Origin: Synchiropus splendidus
Lineage: Eukaryota > Chordata > Actinopteri > Syngnathiformes > Callionymidae
Direction of reading: 5' to 3'
DNA: 64,000 bases
Assembly (NCBI RefSeq): GCF_027744825.2
Contig: NC_071340.1
Coordinates: 11,296,001 to 11,360,000 of the forward strand
Below, piece after piece: positions 1 to 12,556 of the stretch. Below the pieces are notes generated by a model. It saw only the letters and a list, made by a program, of their open reading frames with translations. It was not told the DNA's origin and did no database searches. Position 1 is the stretch's first letter, and each line of letters starts with the position of its first letter. A program made the position numbers and the translations under genes.

Positions 1-804
1 ATTTAATGGAGTGATGGTTAATCAATGTAATGTAGTGATGTATTAGCTGTGTGTCACCAAGGGCGGAATTTCACTCTGATGGCTTGAAAGCAGCGATTGA
101 GAAATTCAGGGATGCAATTTGACATTACACAGCAGGACGATTCACGTTCAATGTAAACAAGACCCTGTTTCTGTTTTCCTTCAGCAGGTGACCTCGACTG
201 CCTGTCACTGCTCCGTGGCAGATTGTTATTGTTGATTTTGTTTGCGACTGATGGTTGCCTTCGGGGTTGGCGTTATAGATTAAAATCCCTCTGGGATAGA
301 GTTGTTAAATGTTGCCATCAAAAGCAGCTGTGATTCTGAAAGCTGGCTGGCGTTTCCGAGAGCGTGTGCTTCATGAACAAACATGGCAGTGTAATTAGTC
401 TAATGTTTCCCTCCGCCATTATTGAGAAAGAAATGCATTAACATGCTCTGGGAAAAGGCGTTGTGCAACCAGATCAATCTTGCCTCAGAAATGTCCAATT
501 TATTTTGAGCGACATGTCGTTTAAATAATGCAAGACGTGAAACCAAGAACCCGAATGTATTGCTTTAATATATTTGGAATCGGCTTATTTAATGGACTAT
601 AAAAGAGGGATGTGGCTTGTCAAATGAAACGCCAGGACCTATTGAGCCTTGCCATGCTGGACATGGAAAGAAAATGAAAGAAGGGTGATGGAACAGTCCC
701 CCCTCCTTCCTTTGCCACCCCTACAAGCTCACTTTCTTTCAAATGCTTATTGTCACAGCCATATTCACGCACAGTCATCAGTTAATTTTGTTATGGCTGG
801 ACTG
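1..804. other. Non-coding sequence left of the first LINE fragment
   Basis: No exon, RNA gene or complete repeat is recognised here. Short open frames have no protein-like features. The last 11 bases (794-804, TGGCTGGACTG) are the left copy of the target-site duplication of the LINE insertion that follows. Confidence 0.5.
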
Positions 805-1288
805 TTCTTCTTCTTCTTCTTCTTCTGCCGCTTATCCGGGGTCGGGTCGCGGAGGCAGCATTCGGAGCAAGGAAGCCCAAACTTCCCGATCCGCACAAAC
901 CTCCTCCAGCTCTTCCCGGGGGATCCCGAGGCGTTCCCAGGCCAGACCGGAGACATAATCTCTGCAGCGAGTCCTGGGTTCAGTCCTCTCCCAGGGAGGC
1001 GTCCAGGGGGCATCCGGATCAGATGCCCGAGCCACCTCAGCTGGTTCCTCTCGATGTGGATGAGCAGCGGCTCCACCCCGAGCTCCTCCCGGATGACGGA
1101 ACTCCTCACCCTATCTCTTAGGGTGCGCCCAGCCACCCTGCGGAGGAAACTCATCTCAGCCGCTTGTATCCGCGATCTCATCCTTTCAGTCATTACCCAA
1201 AGCTCGTGACCATAGGTGAGGGTGGGAACGTAGATCGATCGGTAAATCGAGAGCTTCGTCTTGTGACTCAGCTCCCTCTTCACCACTC
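805..1288 (-). mobile_element. RTE-clade (Rex3-like) LINE, 5'-truncated 3' end
   Basis: Read on the minus strand, this encodes the C-terminal part of a non-LTR retrotransposon reverse transcriptase: YRSIYVPTLTYGHELWVMTE, then SRIQAAEMSFLRRVAG, then an LRWLGHLIRMPPGR block. After that block the frame shifts, and a second minus-strand frame (within 832-1035) continues with DYVSGLAWERLGIP, an EELEEV block and LPPRP. The usual basic stretch between them is shortened, so an internal deletion plus frameshift has killed the copy. The 3' end is a GAA-repeat tail (TTC repeats at about 805-826 on the + strand). The insert is bracketed by a perfect 11-bp direct repeat, TGGCTGGACTG, at 794-804 and 1289-1299, as expected for target-primed insertion. 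The family name is from memory of teleost elements. The RT homology is firm; RTE/Rex3 versus another LINE clade is less so. Confidence 0.85.
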
Positions 1289-1299
1289 TGGCTGGACTG

Positions 1300-4200
1300 G
1301 TCTGGTGTAAATGAGTGGAATGATATTTTCTGTACCTTATTGATCTTTTCATTTTGTGGCAGCATTTTAATACTTGAGTATTGTTGGTGCTCCGGCCCTA
1401 GTGTGGCATTGATATTGTCTTGAAAGGTCTTAAGACCGCATGCTCACCTACGAATATGAGTTGGTTGTATCAATATGTTTTGAGTTGTATTATAGTGTCT
1501 GTATTATGTGACTTCCCCATTCTGCTATAGACAAGATCTCACATTTGTTCATGCCTGGGCTTGAATGTCAGCATCAGTGCTCACCGGTTCCTCGGTTGAA
1601 TATGACAAAAGCGGCCACTGCAGCATTCTGCTATCAAAATGTGCCAGAGTAGAGTTGAGTCTTAATGGAACCCAATAAATCTGTAATGAATCTCAGCACT
1701 GCACTGATGTAGGTTTACAGATAACGGCTAATGTGAAAAGAGTGGCTACTCCTTAGACAAGCCTGTGTGTTGAAATTCAACCCAGCTACCTAAACAACAT
1801 GCTCAGTACAAGTTTACGGTTGACACTTTTTAAAAATTAATAACATAGTTGAGAACTTTAACTTCACTGTCACTGGTGTTTTTTTTCATGTACATTTCAT
1901 TTTTGTTATGATGTTCCACTTCTACTTTTTGGCTAGTCTGCCCCTTTGCTTTTACCAGTGTTGAGTCAGTTTTCGGCACCTGTTTCTAACTGACCCTTCA
2001 GTCCGGAAAAGACAACGGCTAATTATTGACTAGAACTGCTAGGAAGTCGAATCGCTACACATAGGCTTAAACAGTCCACACCATCTATCAGGGTGGTAGT
2101 GATTTATTGATGAAATTTTCAGACCATCGGCACAATCTCATGTCATCTCTTTCATCATGGATGTTTTGCTTCTGACACATTTGGTGTACTACATTGCACA
2201 ATCTAAGATGTTCCCAGCGGAAGAAGTTCCTTTTAATGTGATATTGTGACGTGACCTTCTGTTAGCTGTTCAGTCAGAGTGTCTTTTAGGATTAGATTTA
2301 AGTAATGCAGAGTGGATTGAAAAGGTAGGTATGGTTTGACTCTGGGATTGTGAAAAGGACTGCAGTCCTCTAGTGTGTGCGCCTCAGATTGAACAGTCTC
2401 ATTTGGTGAAAAAAAAATCCAGTGAATTGAACATGACTTCTGTGCGAGATAACGCATGACTGCATTTATACATTGGGGAGTGACTTTGCTTTAACAGTTG
2501 CTCATATATGCGCACAAGGTGACACTTTTTAACAGTGTGTGCATGTGAGTAGCTATATATAGTCGGTAACCCTCAGCACTTATTGCTAGAAGTACATTGT
2601 CCTTTCAGATGACATCTATCATTGAGGTCAAATGAGGTCAATCCTGGCGTTGTACATCTCTCATCTTGTAGGATGGCAATGTGGTTTCCGACCACCAGAG
2701 ATCAATTGTGGTCACTGATTATGTTAGAGCTGCCACAGACGTAATATGATCGAAGCTGACCTGAGGTTTTGACAGTAAACAACATTTTCTTGGCTGGCAC
2801 GCCTAGCTAGGTAGACCTGAGCAAATAGAACTGCTTGGTTTAAAGGTGTTTGTGGTGCAAAGTGTGCATAAATCTGCCTCTGCCTCCCTCCAGGGTGCTC
2901 ATTAATAACAACGCCCTGGGGAGCCGGTGTATGCCCAGGAGTGAAAAGGAGAAGGAAGGTTAAATGCGTACGTGACTGTGTATTATGTCGCTTTGTCCTC
3001 AACGGCGCAGAAGGTGGGCCAGCAACCAGTCAGTCTGCAGGTCGTGCAGCCGTATAACCAATTCCCCCAGCACAAAGGACATTCAGCCACCAACAGCAAG
3101 TAGTCAGCTAGTGAGGTGACTCTCCGGCACAAACTCAACTACCTTGAAGTGATTATCAAATTATGTTCAACTTCCTGCCTCTTTTTAATATTATTATTTA
3201 TATATTTTTAAATCAATTCCATCTAGTTCAGGTCTTTTCAATTCATGAGAAAAGTCGTATACTGGGCTGTGGTGTTAAGAATGCCACCTTTAAATTGTCT
3301 TGTGCACAGTCGTGCTCATGTCTGTGGCTTTTTATTGACACGAGGTTGTGTGACTTCTTATTTAATCGTTGTTACATGGGTGGTTTTATTTTGAGTGTTA
3401 ATTGTGGATGTCTCACACGGTGAGTGAGAATGACTGAGCGTGCTTCCAACAAAAGTGGTGCCCAAGATCCTGTGTTATACTTCCCATGCGACCAATATCT
3501 GTTGCTGTTGTTCTGATGTGACAATTTACAAACACAGTCAAGATGGTGGGTGAGCAGTTTTTTGTCAAAGCGACTGTCTTCATAGTGCCGTGCTATGGGA
3601 ACTGCTTATTACCTGCTCCAAGGAGGTTATGTTGGATTTAGTTTGTCGGTCAAACATGCAACAGGGAAGGCTTCCTTCTACGTCAACAGTGGACACAAAA
3701 TTCCACTTGAACTCACTATTCAATGCAATCCAACTTGCAAGCTATACTGTAAAACGCTTGCCATTATATCCAGAAGGTGTTTTACCTGCAGTCGAACTTC
3801 TTCTCTTTTGGGCGGAGTCACCCAATTGTTTGCCTCATCTTGGGCGGAGTTGCCTATAAATACAGAACTTCCTTTATCACAAGCTTTTCTCAGTAGTTTT
3901 TGTAGATCTTCATATTCAATATTAACGCTTAAGTGCCGACAAACTAGCGGGGGAGTCCATTTATTAAACATGCCAGGGCTGAATGAGTGTCGCAGCCTTT
4001 ATACATTAACCACCATTCCTTTAAAGAATGGCCCAGCATTAATGCAGCCGCTCAGTCAGCATCGATACACCTGGAAATATGCCGTTTTCCTGGACGCACG
4101 TCTCAAGGCTTTTAAAAATTCATGCATTTGAATTTAATTGGCGATGTTTAATGTCATCACCCAGAGCGCATGAGGAATGAAATAATGAAAGAATCAGTCA

Positions 4201-6344
4201 GACTCCACATGAGTGGATGTGTGTGGGAAATGCCTGCGAGCTCTGAATGTTCACCAAAGGAGCTAAGTGAATGGTATGAATAAATTATGACCTTGCCAAA
4301 ACATGAAAACCGTACATGGATGGACTAATAGGCTATAGATCAGAGTTGCAGGGAGAGGCTCCACTGGGAGAAGCGGTTGTTTTTTTTGAAGTGGTGAGAG
4401 ACTGCTAAAATGCCTGATAGCTTTACATCAGAGGGCTGAAAATGGAGCAAAGCCCAGACGGTGAAGTGACTCTCCAGTAGGAGTCGAGCAGGTGGAGAGA
4501 AACTGGAGTGTTTCGTGGAAGCCACAAGTGTTTAGTCATTACAACCTTCTTTTCTTTCAACTGATTAGCCAACCAAGCAGTTGCAGAAAATGTTTTTTTT
4601 TAATTTTCTTTTATATGAATCTGTCATTTAAGCTTCCCTTACAGGGTTTGTTTCTTTGTATTTGTCAGTGACCACTCAAACTTCTCATGAGAACCAAAGA
4701 GGCTTTTAAACTAAGTGGTGCTGTAGGGCCAGCCGAGGGTCAAGTGTGAGAGCTTCTATTAGTGTGTCTGGCATGGTATTTTGATTGAGTTCCTGGATTG
4801 ACCAGGGAGTCTCTGAGCTGGAGGAAACAGATGCAGAGAAGAACCCCCGTTGGGTCTGGTCTGTAGAAATAGACGTGCTGACATAGGCCATTGTTTATGC
4901 TGATACATGCTACATATGTGTTTGAGTTTTTACTTGCCACCACAAAGGCGATGTCCATATATTCACGGTTTCTGCCAGGATTTTTTGCAACTTTGAAGCT
5001 AAACAACGAAGCAGTGGGTAAAGTAAGAATGGTAGCCGTCCGGAATGCGCGACTTGAGTTCCATGCGCAACAGACTCCTATCGTTCTTTTTCACCTCCAT
5101 GATGTGTTTCTCATTTTCCACTTGTTCCAATGTTTCCACTTGAATTTGATTGATTGTGTGACAGTATTTCTGAAGTGTCTGCACTGCTTCATGTAGCAGA
5201 AACACTGATATTGTATTAGAAAAAGAGACAAAATACTTGACTATTGCTATACAGATTGTCACACCTGAACAAACAAACGCTTGCATGAATACTTAAACCG
5301 TGTCTGGTACCACTACTGGAGAGATGACACTTAAAGTAAAGCCTGTGAAGCAGCAAAGTGTGGCGTGATCGTCGTTGAGTTTCTTGTTTAGGGTGAGAAC
5401 AGTGTGACGGCCAAACAGCCTCCCCTCCTTTTTGTCCTCCACTTGAATGTCAGTTCCAGACAAGGTCGCTCCACCGGAGTCTGCTGGGGTCACCACGCTG
5501 ACACATTCTTGTTCAAACATGAGACACTGAGGTGTGACATAACCAAAGATGACGTTTTTCTTCTTGTCATTTCCAATGTGAAATAAGAAATTATCCTAAC
5601 TGTAATTTCTTAATGCATCACAACCCATCCTCCAAATTGCTGTGCACTGCTGGAGAAAGGTGCAGGCAAAGCTTTTATCAGGCTGCTGTGGCGACACACT
5701 CTCGTTTTTATTACCTCTACCAATCGCACGTCCTCTGTTGCACCAATACACGAATGGAGAACATTTTTGTTTTTAATAGAAGCCCTGATATTAAAAGCAT
5801 GTTTGAATGTTGTCTTTGAAGCAGAGAACAGATCCTAAAACAAAAAGGTCTGTGAGAGCGAGGCTTTCATTTATTATTTTCAAAATGAATATGTTTTTAT
5901 CCAAACAGAATATTAGAAAATATTGGAAACATCTTGTTGATTATAGTGCCACACAATTTAATAAAATGTATTGAGTCTTTTCTCTGATTAAAAAAAAAAA
6001 AACAATTACAAGGAACAAGTAAACAAAAAAATCTTGAAGAAAAATATATTTGGTCAAAAAGACCCAAAGTAATGTCTTTGAATGAATGGCTTTCGAAGTT
6101 ATGTCCTGAGTACATGTATATACATTCAGGTATGTATCAAATTCTATTTTTGTGAAGCTTACTGTAATGCTGGTTGCTTAATAAGGAACACCCAAGTCAT
6201 GGTTATGATTGCAGTCCATTTTGTTGTGACTTACTCTCAATTTCTGATAATGAAGCTCTACGACTACGATTTTTCTGTTATGTTGAAACAATTTTTTATC
6301 CCTCCTTTTCAGTCCAAAGTTGTTCCACTGCAAATTCCAATGAG
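1300..6344. other. Non-coding stretch with one promoter-like patch
   Basis: No exon with splice sites and recognisable protein was found. It contains the GC-box/TATA patch at 3809-3862 (listed separately) and an A-rich run near 5990-6002. On the minus strand between about 4706 and 5585 several open frames follow one another in different frames, but none matches a protein I recognise. Otherwise nothing is supported. Confidence 0.5.
3809..3862 (+). promoter_or_regulatory. Promoter-like cluster: two GC boxes, CCAAT, TATA
   Basis: TTGGGCGGAGT occurs twice (3809-3818 region and 3840-3850), with CCCAATTG between the copies (about 3821-3828). A TATAAATA box follows at 3855-3862, five bases after the second GC box. 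The order and spacing resemble a class II core promoter reading right. No coding exon or donor is recognised downstream, so this may be a promoter carried by a repeat or a chance cluster. Confidence 0.3.
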
Positions 6345-6352
6345 GTAGTGTG

Positions 6353-6859
6353 TAGGCATGGGCGATAAAAATAAAATACAATCTCATTCACGATTATATA
6401 CTTTTTTTTATTGGCTTATTTTTTTAATTCTCCAAATACTGTTTTTTTTTTGTTTAAAAAAAGGTAAACAATATACACTAACTAAAGAGAAATATGCTTG
6501 AGTTTAGGCAGGAAAACATACTGGTAAACATACTGAATCAACAGCCAAACATTTTTTCCTCCTTTAAAAATAAGTTAAACAAGCTATTTAAGCTGTAAGA
6601 CTATTTAGTCTTCGATAACTATTAAGTGATTCTGTCACTGAAAATGATGTCGGAACACTTTGTACAGGGAGCGCGTTTCACTGAACTGCGGTGAATACGA
6701 GCGTCCCCCAGTCCATGTAAACAGCTGGGAAACACACTTGCTGATAGAATGCTGCTGTTTCATCACATTTTATCGGAAGGGGCTCAGTCTGTGCCTTGTT
6801 GTTGGCACGAACCATTTTGTCGAATTAATCGATAAAATTTGGTTTACTGTCCAGGCCTA
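6353..6859. mobile_element. hAT-like non-autonomous element (MITE), 507 bp
   Basis: The left end reads TAGGCATGGGC and the right end, reversed, reads TAGGCCTGGAC, giving imperfect terminal inverted repeats. It is flanked by 8-bp direct repeats differing at one base: GTAGTGTG (6345-6352) and GTAGTGCG (6860-6867). An 8-bp duplication with short TIRs is the hallmark of the hAT superfamily. The CGATAAAA-type subterminal sequence at both ends matches a repeat style common in teleosts. No transposase frame is present. Confidence 0.75.
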
Positions 6860-6867
6860 GTAGTGCG

Positions 6868-9800
6868 TAAACAACATCTCTGTACGACCAGGTTCTCGAC
6901 AAATTTTAATGCAAGTGGCCCAAGTTCAATCATAGTAATACATAAAAACAGAAGAATATTCACATAATGAAACTTAAATTGCACTAAACTGTATTGTTAA
7001 GCACATCACAAAGTAACATTAAAACTATGCGAGAATGTTTCCAATCTCAGTCATTTGATGATAGTACCCTCTTCTGCAATGACGTGATATTAGTTTTGTC
7101 AGACCTTCGCAAAATGCTAATGAATTGAAGTTCAAAACACTCGCTTTTTCATAACTATAAACTACACAGTAAGTAAACTACAGAACTACACTGTATTACT
7201 CTCGACTCACCCCAAGTCTAAATACATCCTCAATGAGCATCAAATGTCAAGATAATTTGACTTCAGTGAAAATCACTTCTGCAGTTTGCAGATGTATTTA
7301 CATGAATGACAAAATTACATGAGAAAGGCGTTTCTGTGTTTTGTTTTGGGCTGTGGATGGCTTGTCTTAAATCATGTCTGACAGTACCTGGCAGTGGGCG
7401 GGATACATGCTCTGTAAGGTGACGACAAGCACCGAGACCTGAGGAGAAAATAACGTTGACAACTGTGTAGATGACAAAAGTGGTGGGGGAATAGCAGCTA
7501 ATCGCCTTTACTTTGTCAAGCACACGTCTCATGGCTCCATTTGCGCTGAGAAAACCTGTTGCAGTCTTTGTGCTTGGAGAAAGCGCCCGTCCCCTCATCT
7601 GTGACTGCAGATTTCTAGAGAAGCAAAGACTGACTGTGGTGGCAAACACATGACAAGGATCCTTGTGTGTTGTCATTGACAGAATTGTTTGACTTCACTG
7701 TTTTGCTGAAAGCAAATTTTCTTGACTTATTTTGGTCAAGGTCAAAAAGCAGTTTCTCAATCTCCTCACCTGGAAAAGGAAGCCTGACTTCTGCTTGTTT
7801 GGTTTAATCTTTATTAATGCGTGACATTTTACCGGTGGCAGGTCTGGGAAATGTCACCTGTGTCGGCAATTATGACGATTTATTGCAGTCTGAAATTTTA
7901 TTAACGGAACCACAGACTTCTCCTTTATTAGTTTCTTTTACCTCATGTGGTTTCCCCTGTGTCCCCATTTTCTAGGATGGGTTGGATGGTGCGGATGGAT
8001 GCTGAGGCTCTGTCAGGGACATCAGCAGAAATAGTTACAAAAAAAAAAAAATCACCAGAGAAGCAATGGGCAGAACAACAGCATCTGTTGTGACACAATG
8101 AAAGCCGATGAGACGGGGCGAATATGTGAGCGTTAAAAATCAAATTAAAATCTCGGTGTGCACTCTCCCAAGATGTTATCGTTTGCACATTTCCATATTC
8201 TGGGATGTAGCGTGTCCGAGAAGCGTTCTTAATTGTAGCATGATGTTGCCGAGCCTCTCAGGTTTCTGTCTCAGGAGAAATCACTTCATCTTGTGTGGGC
8301 AGAAGCAACACTGCTTCCTTTCAGGCTTCCCAGCTGACCACTTATGATAGGAACTGTATCTCATCATAATATTAACAGCTCACGCTCCCGTCAGTGATGT
8401 CACCATCACAACGGAGTGGATTTCAACTGCCAGTTACCCTAATGTCTTCTGGGATGTGTGTTTTTGGACTTGTCAACAGAAAATAATAATAGTTGTGGCA
8501 CTTTTGTTGGAGGCGCCATGCTGTGATGTTTTAATTTAGCACTTTATTTTTCCTGGATCACGCAGAGACACATGATGAGATAAAATCTCCACTGCCATGC
8601 AGGCGACAGCGTAACTGCCTTGGTTTATTCATGGCCTTTAATAGCCAGTTGACAGCGAGGGAGCTGTTTATGAAAAATGCAAACATCGTTTACAACAATG
8701 ACTTTTGACTGCGAATGTTGCCTCAGGCTTCGACACCGTGCCACGTTTAGATATGCGTGAGAGTTGCAGTAATTTTGAAAATCCTCAAATTCGCCTGACA
8801 GTTGAGTCGGAAACATGCAGAGCAGAAACGCCAGATGTGGTTTGAACACATTTTCTAAACCACAATGTCTAATAATAACTTGTCGTCGTTTGACATAACT
8901 CTGCTTTTAATTAATGTACACTTTGGATTGAAAAGTTCCTCAATGCCCCAAAAAACTGTTTATTTTAATTATTTTTTTAGACTTGTTTAGTGGTACCATA
9001 GGATGACAGTCAGCATTTTAATGTTAGGCATCTCTCCCTGGTACACATAGAGCAAAAGAAGTCAGCGTAGTTATCTTTTCTTGTTTGTGTGACTGCTTTG
9101 GGAGAAAGAAGAAGAAAGAAAGCACATGTGATTGGTTGTTTTTCTCAGCTGCAGAGGTGGTCAATTTTAATTTCCTTAGGGGCCACATGATATTCTGTGT
9201 CTGCAGTGTGAAGCTGTTGAGACACGGGAAAAACAAAGTGAAGCCCAAACTTGATGGAAAAACAAACAAACTAACAAAAAATCAACTAGTTTTAAAACAT
9301 ACTCATATTCTACTATACATTTTATTAAAGATTCTCAATATATATCATAAATGTGTTTATTTAAGTTGCAGATATATTTACATTAGTATATGCAAAACAT
9401 AAAAATTCCAATTTATTTTGTGGGACCATAAATGCAGTATGCGAAATAACTCCGAAAAATGAATGAGAATGAATAGAACACAATTACACTGATGCTAGTG
9501 ACCACGGTTACTAGCAGCTCGATTAAGCCACAGAGTCAGATTGCAGTGCTTTTTTCTCTGAGATCGCTAGTCCTTCCATTTCAGCTGAAATTCAACTGTC
9601 AGTAGAAGGACAACCTGGTGGAACCACCTGAACCAGGCAGCAGGGAGACGTTCTGAGGAGTTGACACTTCAGTGGCGAAGCTTGAGCTGACATGGATCAC
9701 CTGATCCAGTCATTCTGTTGAGCTAAACAGTCAAGTTTCCAAGCTTAGTCAAGCTAGAACAAATTTCTTTCCTATAGTTTTAAGTTCTCAAAATGCATTT

Positions 9801-12290
9801 GAAAGAGTCTAATCTTAGCTGGACTAAGGAATCATTTTAATTTGGTCATGTTATATTTGAATTTTAAAATTACAGTCATCGGAATAAATAATGCTGTTCT
9901 GATCATAACAATATATTCCACATTATATAGGTTTTCTTTGTCTCACATATGTTAGGCCCAGTGCATTCTTGAAGTCTGACCATGGCTGAGTAAGAGAATG
10001 ACGAAAACAAGAGCGGAAGGCTGTTCTTGGTGGAAATGTTTGCTGTTGTATTGGTGCATGCTTGGCCCATAATAGGCCTTAATAGGTATGACCTTTAGAG
10101 AGACTGCTGCTCTATGATATGTTGAGTCACTAAAATCCAGCAGATTTTCTTCATATAATAGCCTGCTGACAGCGAACCCTTTAAATATATTCAGGGAATG
10201 GCTGTGGTTAGATGACTAATTCAGAGTTCTTAACTGGAAACGTTTTCACTTGATGAAAGTATTCAGATGACGGACAGTGGTCTTTCAAATCACCGTGTGG
10301 TTCTTTTTTCAAAGAAAATAATATTACTGGAGTTTCATTAGTCGTTTTATCGCGTTAAATTATTCAGTCTCGATAAAGAGATTTCGTCCAACATATTGAA
10401 GCTTCTCTTGCTGTTCCTTCGTATGTGAGGGCCCCATGCTTCAATGGTTGCACTGGCAGTCCAAAGTTGGATGGTTATCAGGAGTGATTTTCTGCGTCTG
10501 TGCCAAGTCTTGCTTTGCATTTCTCTCTAATAATGTTCTGGGTGCCAATTTCCCCTTTTCATCTGCTCGGTGCATTAATGTCGCCGCTGTGCATACTTCC
10601 TCCGTGACGTCTCTGTTGCTACGTTGCTGTGCTGTCAATTGCTGCTAGGCTCATCTTGCACCTCAAGGGTCTGAGTAGACCATCCGCTTGAGTTAACGTC
10701 ATCGCAACGAGGTCATGTTGCCGTGGACCCTGGACATTACTGTCGGATGATATTCATCTAGCCTTGTTTTTGTTAAGATGACAAAACAAATGACACTGTA
10801 TTGTGTTCATTTATGGTTTATCAGAGAAATCGGTAGTCGGCCAATATCCAGACCTGGCCTTGGTTAATCCAATCAATTGTAGACATTTGGATGTTAGATT
10901 GTTATTGTGAGTGTTGGTGACCTGTGTGGGGAAAATCAGAAGCTGGACAAATGAAAAGGAGAAGTGAAACAGCACTGTGTTAAATTCCAGACTTGGGGGC
11001 CGAATGCTTGGCACATCATTCTCTGTAAGTCAATTCTGCCTCAGTTAAAAGCCTACATCACCAAAAATTCAATCTCACACAGTGTCTGTTTATTTTGGGG
11101 ACCACTATACAGCAATGCATCCAGATAAAAAAATATTAACAATTAATCCTAAAATGTCCAAGACAAGATGATATTTTTTTTTAACTATAGACAATGTATG
11201 TTTGTACTCAAAGGAGAGAAAAAGATTGTTACGAGTCACTGTCTTGGGCGAAGAACACAAATAATTATGCAAATTAAAAAAAAAAAAAAATCTATCTTCG
11301 AATCACCAAAGAACAAAAGAAGGAATGAATATTAATTCTGCGCAGCCTGCAGCACAGCTGTGTTTTTATTGTTGGTCCCTTGAGTGACTGAATTTTATGA
11401 GGCCCTCATTGAGGCAGGATTGCCTTTCTTCATATTTTGTCTAATAGTCAACAAAGCTGATGTGACTGGACCGCTGCGCTTGTTTCTCTTTTCTGGGGCG
11501 GAACACAGCCGTGTGCAGATTCATGTGTCTGATTCCATGCGAAAATGTAAGAGGTGATATCTTGTGTGGGAATTCGGCTGTAAAAATGTGTGAGATTTGT
11601 TTTACCACATGCCCTGAAGCTGTTGTGAATATGTTCTATTCTTGTTCTCTGGATGGACCTGGACGGTTCTGTCCACCTCTCCTCTGGTGCTGGCACAGTT
11701 TTAGGTAACTTTAGTGTGAGAACCGCCCGCAATGTCATTTATGAGGTGCTCAACAGAGTTCCACTGACAGTGCCAGGTAGCCCAGCAGCGCCATTTCGGC
11801 GATGAACCTGCGGCGCACTACGCCAAACACTTCATCATGAAAGTTCAAGTTATATAACTGTGTGAGTGAGCCAGATGTCTTTCTACAGTTCATTAAACCT
11901 GCTCCAGTTTCAGAACTAGTGGATCACTGAAGCACAATTGACACAAGACGATGAGTGGGAAACGCAAGTTAAATTCTTAGACACACCTGATAAAATTAAA
12001 TAAATACATTGATTTTCTTGATTTTTTAATTCATTTTTTAAAATATTGTTTTCAAAACACCTGTTTTTATAGCATGACAACTCGTTATTTGAATAGTTCA
12101 TTCACATTAAACAAACAATAAAGATTATCATATTTAAAAACAATAGAAGAAGAAAAGCAAATGTGAAAATAAATTTAACGGTGCACTCTTTAACAACAAA
12201 GCAGATCAAATAAATAGATGTAACTTAACAACCGTAACAATCTTTAGCTTGATAAAGTACGACCAAGTAGCCAGGGAGTCCTTGTTCATC
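6868..12290. other. Non-coding stretch, mostly unique
   Basis: No gene is recognised. A stretch near 9151-9200 (TCAATTTTAATTTCC followed by GGGGCCACATGA) resembles the start of another teleost hAT-type repeat, but I cannot define its ends. Poly-A runs lie near 8039-8051 and 11276-11290. A polypyrimidine-rich TTAG followed by GTAACT at about 11704 was considered as a splice signal and judged weak. Confidence 0.45.
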
Positions 12291-12302
12291 ATATAATTGC
12301 CC

Positions 12303-12420
12303 AATAGGGCTGGGTATCACCAGGTCCTTCACAATACGATACCATCCCAATATTTTGCCCATGATAATGAAAATATCACCATATTGCAATGATTGATATA
12401 TTGGACGAAATTGCATCGAT
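12303..12420 (+). repeat. Fragment of a GGGCTGGGTATC-type teleost repeat
   Basis: The sequence begins TAGGGCTGGGTATCACC and continues with ACGATACCATCCC, then ATATTGCAAT and GATATATTG words. This is the composition of widespread fish hAT-like elements that start TAGGGCTGGG and are rich in CGATA. I could not find a matching right terminus or duplication, so only the left part is called. Confidence 0.45.
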
Positions 12421-12502
12421 GATACAGTACATCATGTTGTCTGTGTCTCTTAAGAAATTCGGACTTTATTGACTGCTCTGACTCAGAAAGACATACAAAA
12501 CA

Positions 12503-12556
12503 TTTTGCTTGGTTGTCAGTCAATTTCTTGTGAAATTGACTGACAACCAAGCAAAA
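12503..12556. repeat. Perfect 25-bp inverted repeat with 4-nt loop
   Basis: Positions 12503-12527 (starting TTTTGCTTGGTTGTC) are the exact reverse complement of 12532-12556 (ending GACAACCAAGCAAAA), with TTGT between. A perfect stem with such a short loop is too long for chance and would form a cruciform or RNA hairpin. It lies just downstream of the repeat fragment at 12303 and may be part of it. Confidence 0.95.

Noticed and set aside
11670..11712. TTAG|GTAACT as a second ratchet point
   Set aside because: The preceding sequence is only partly pyrimidine and GTAACT is a weaker donor. It lies left of the D5 promoter, where transcription is unproven.
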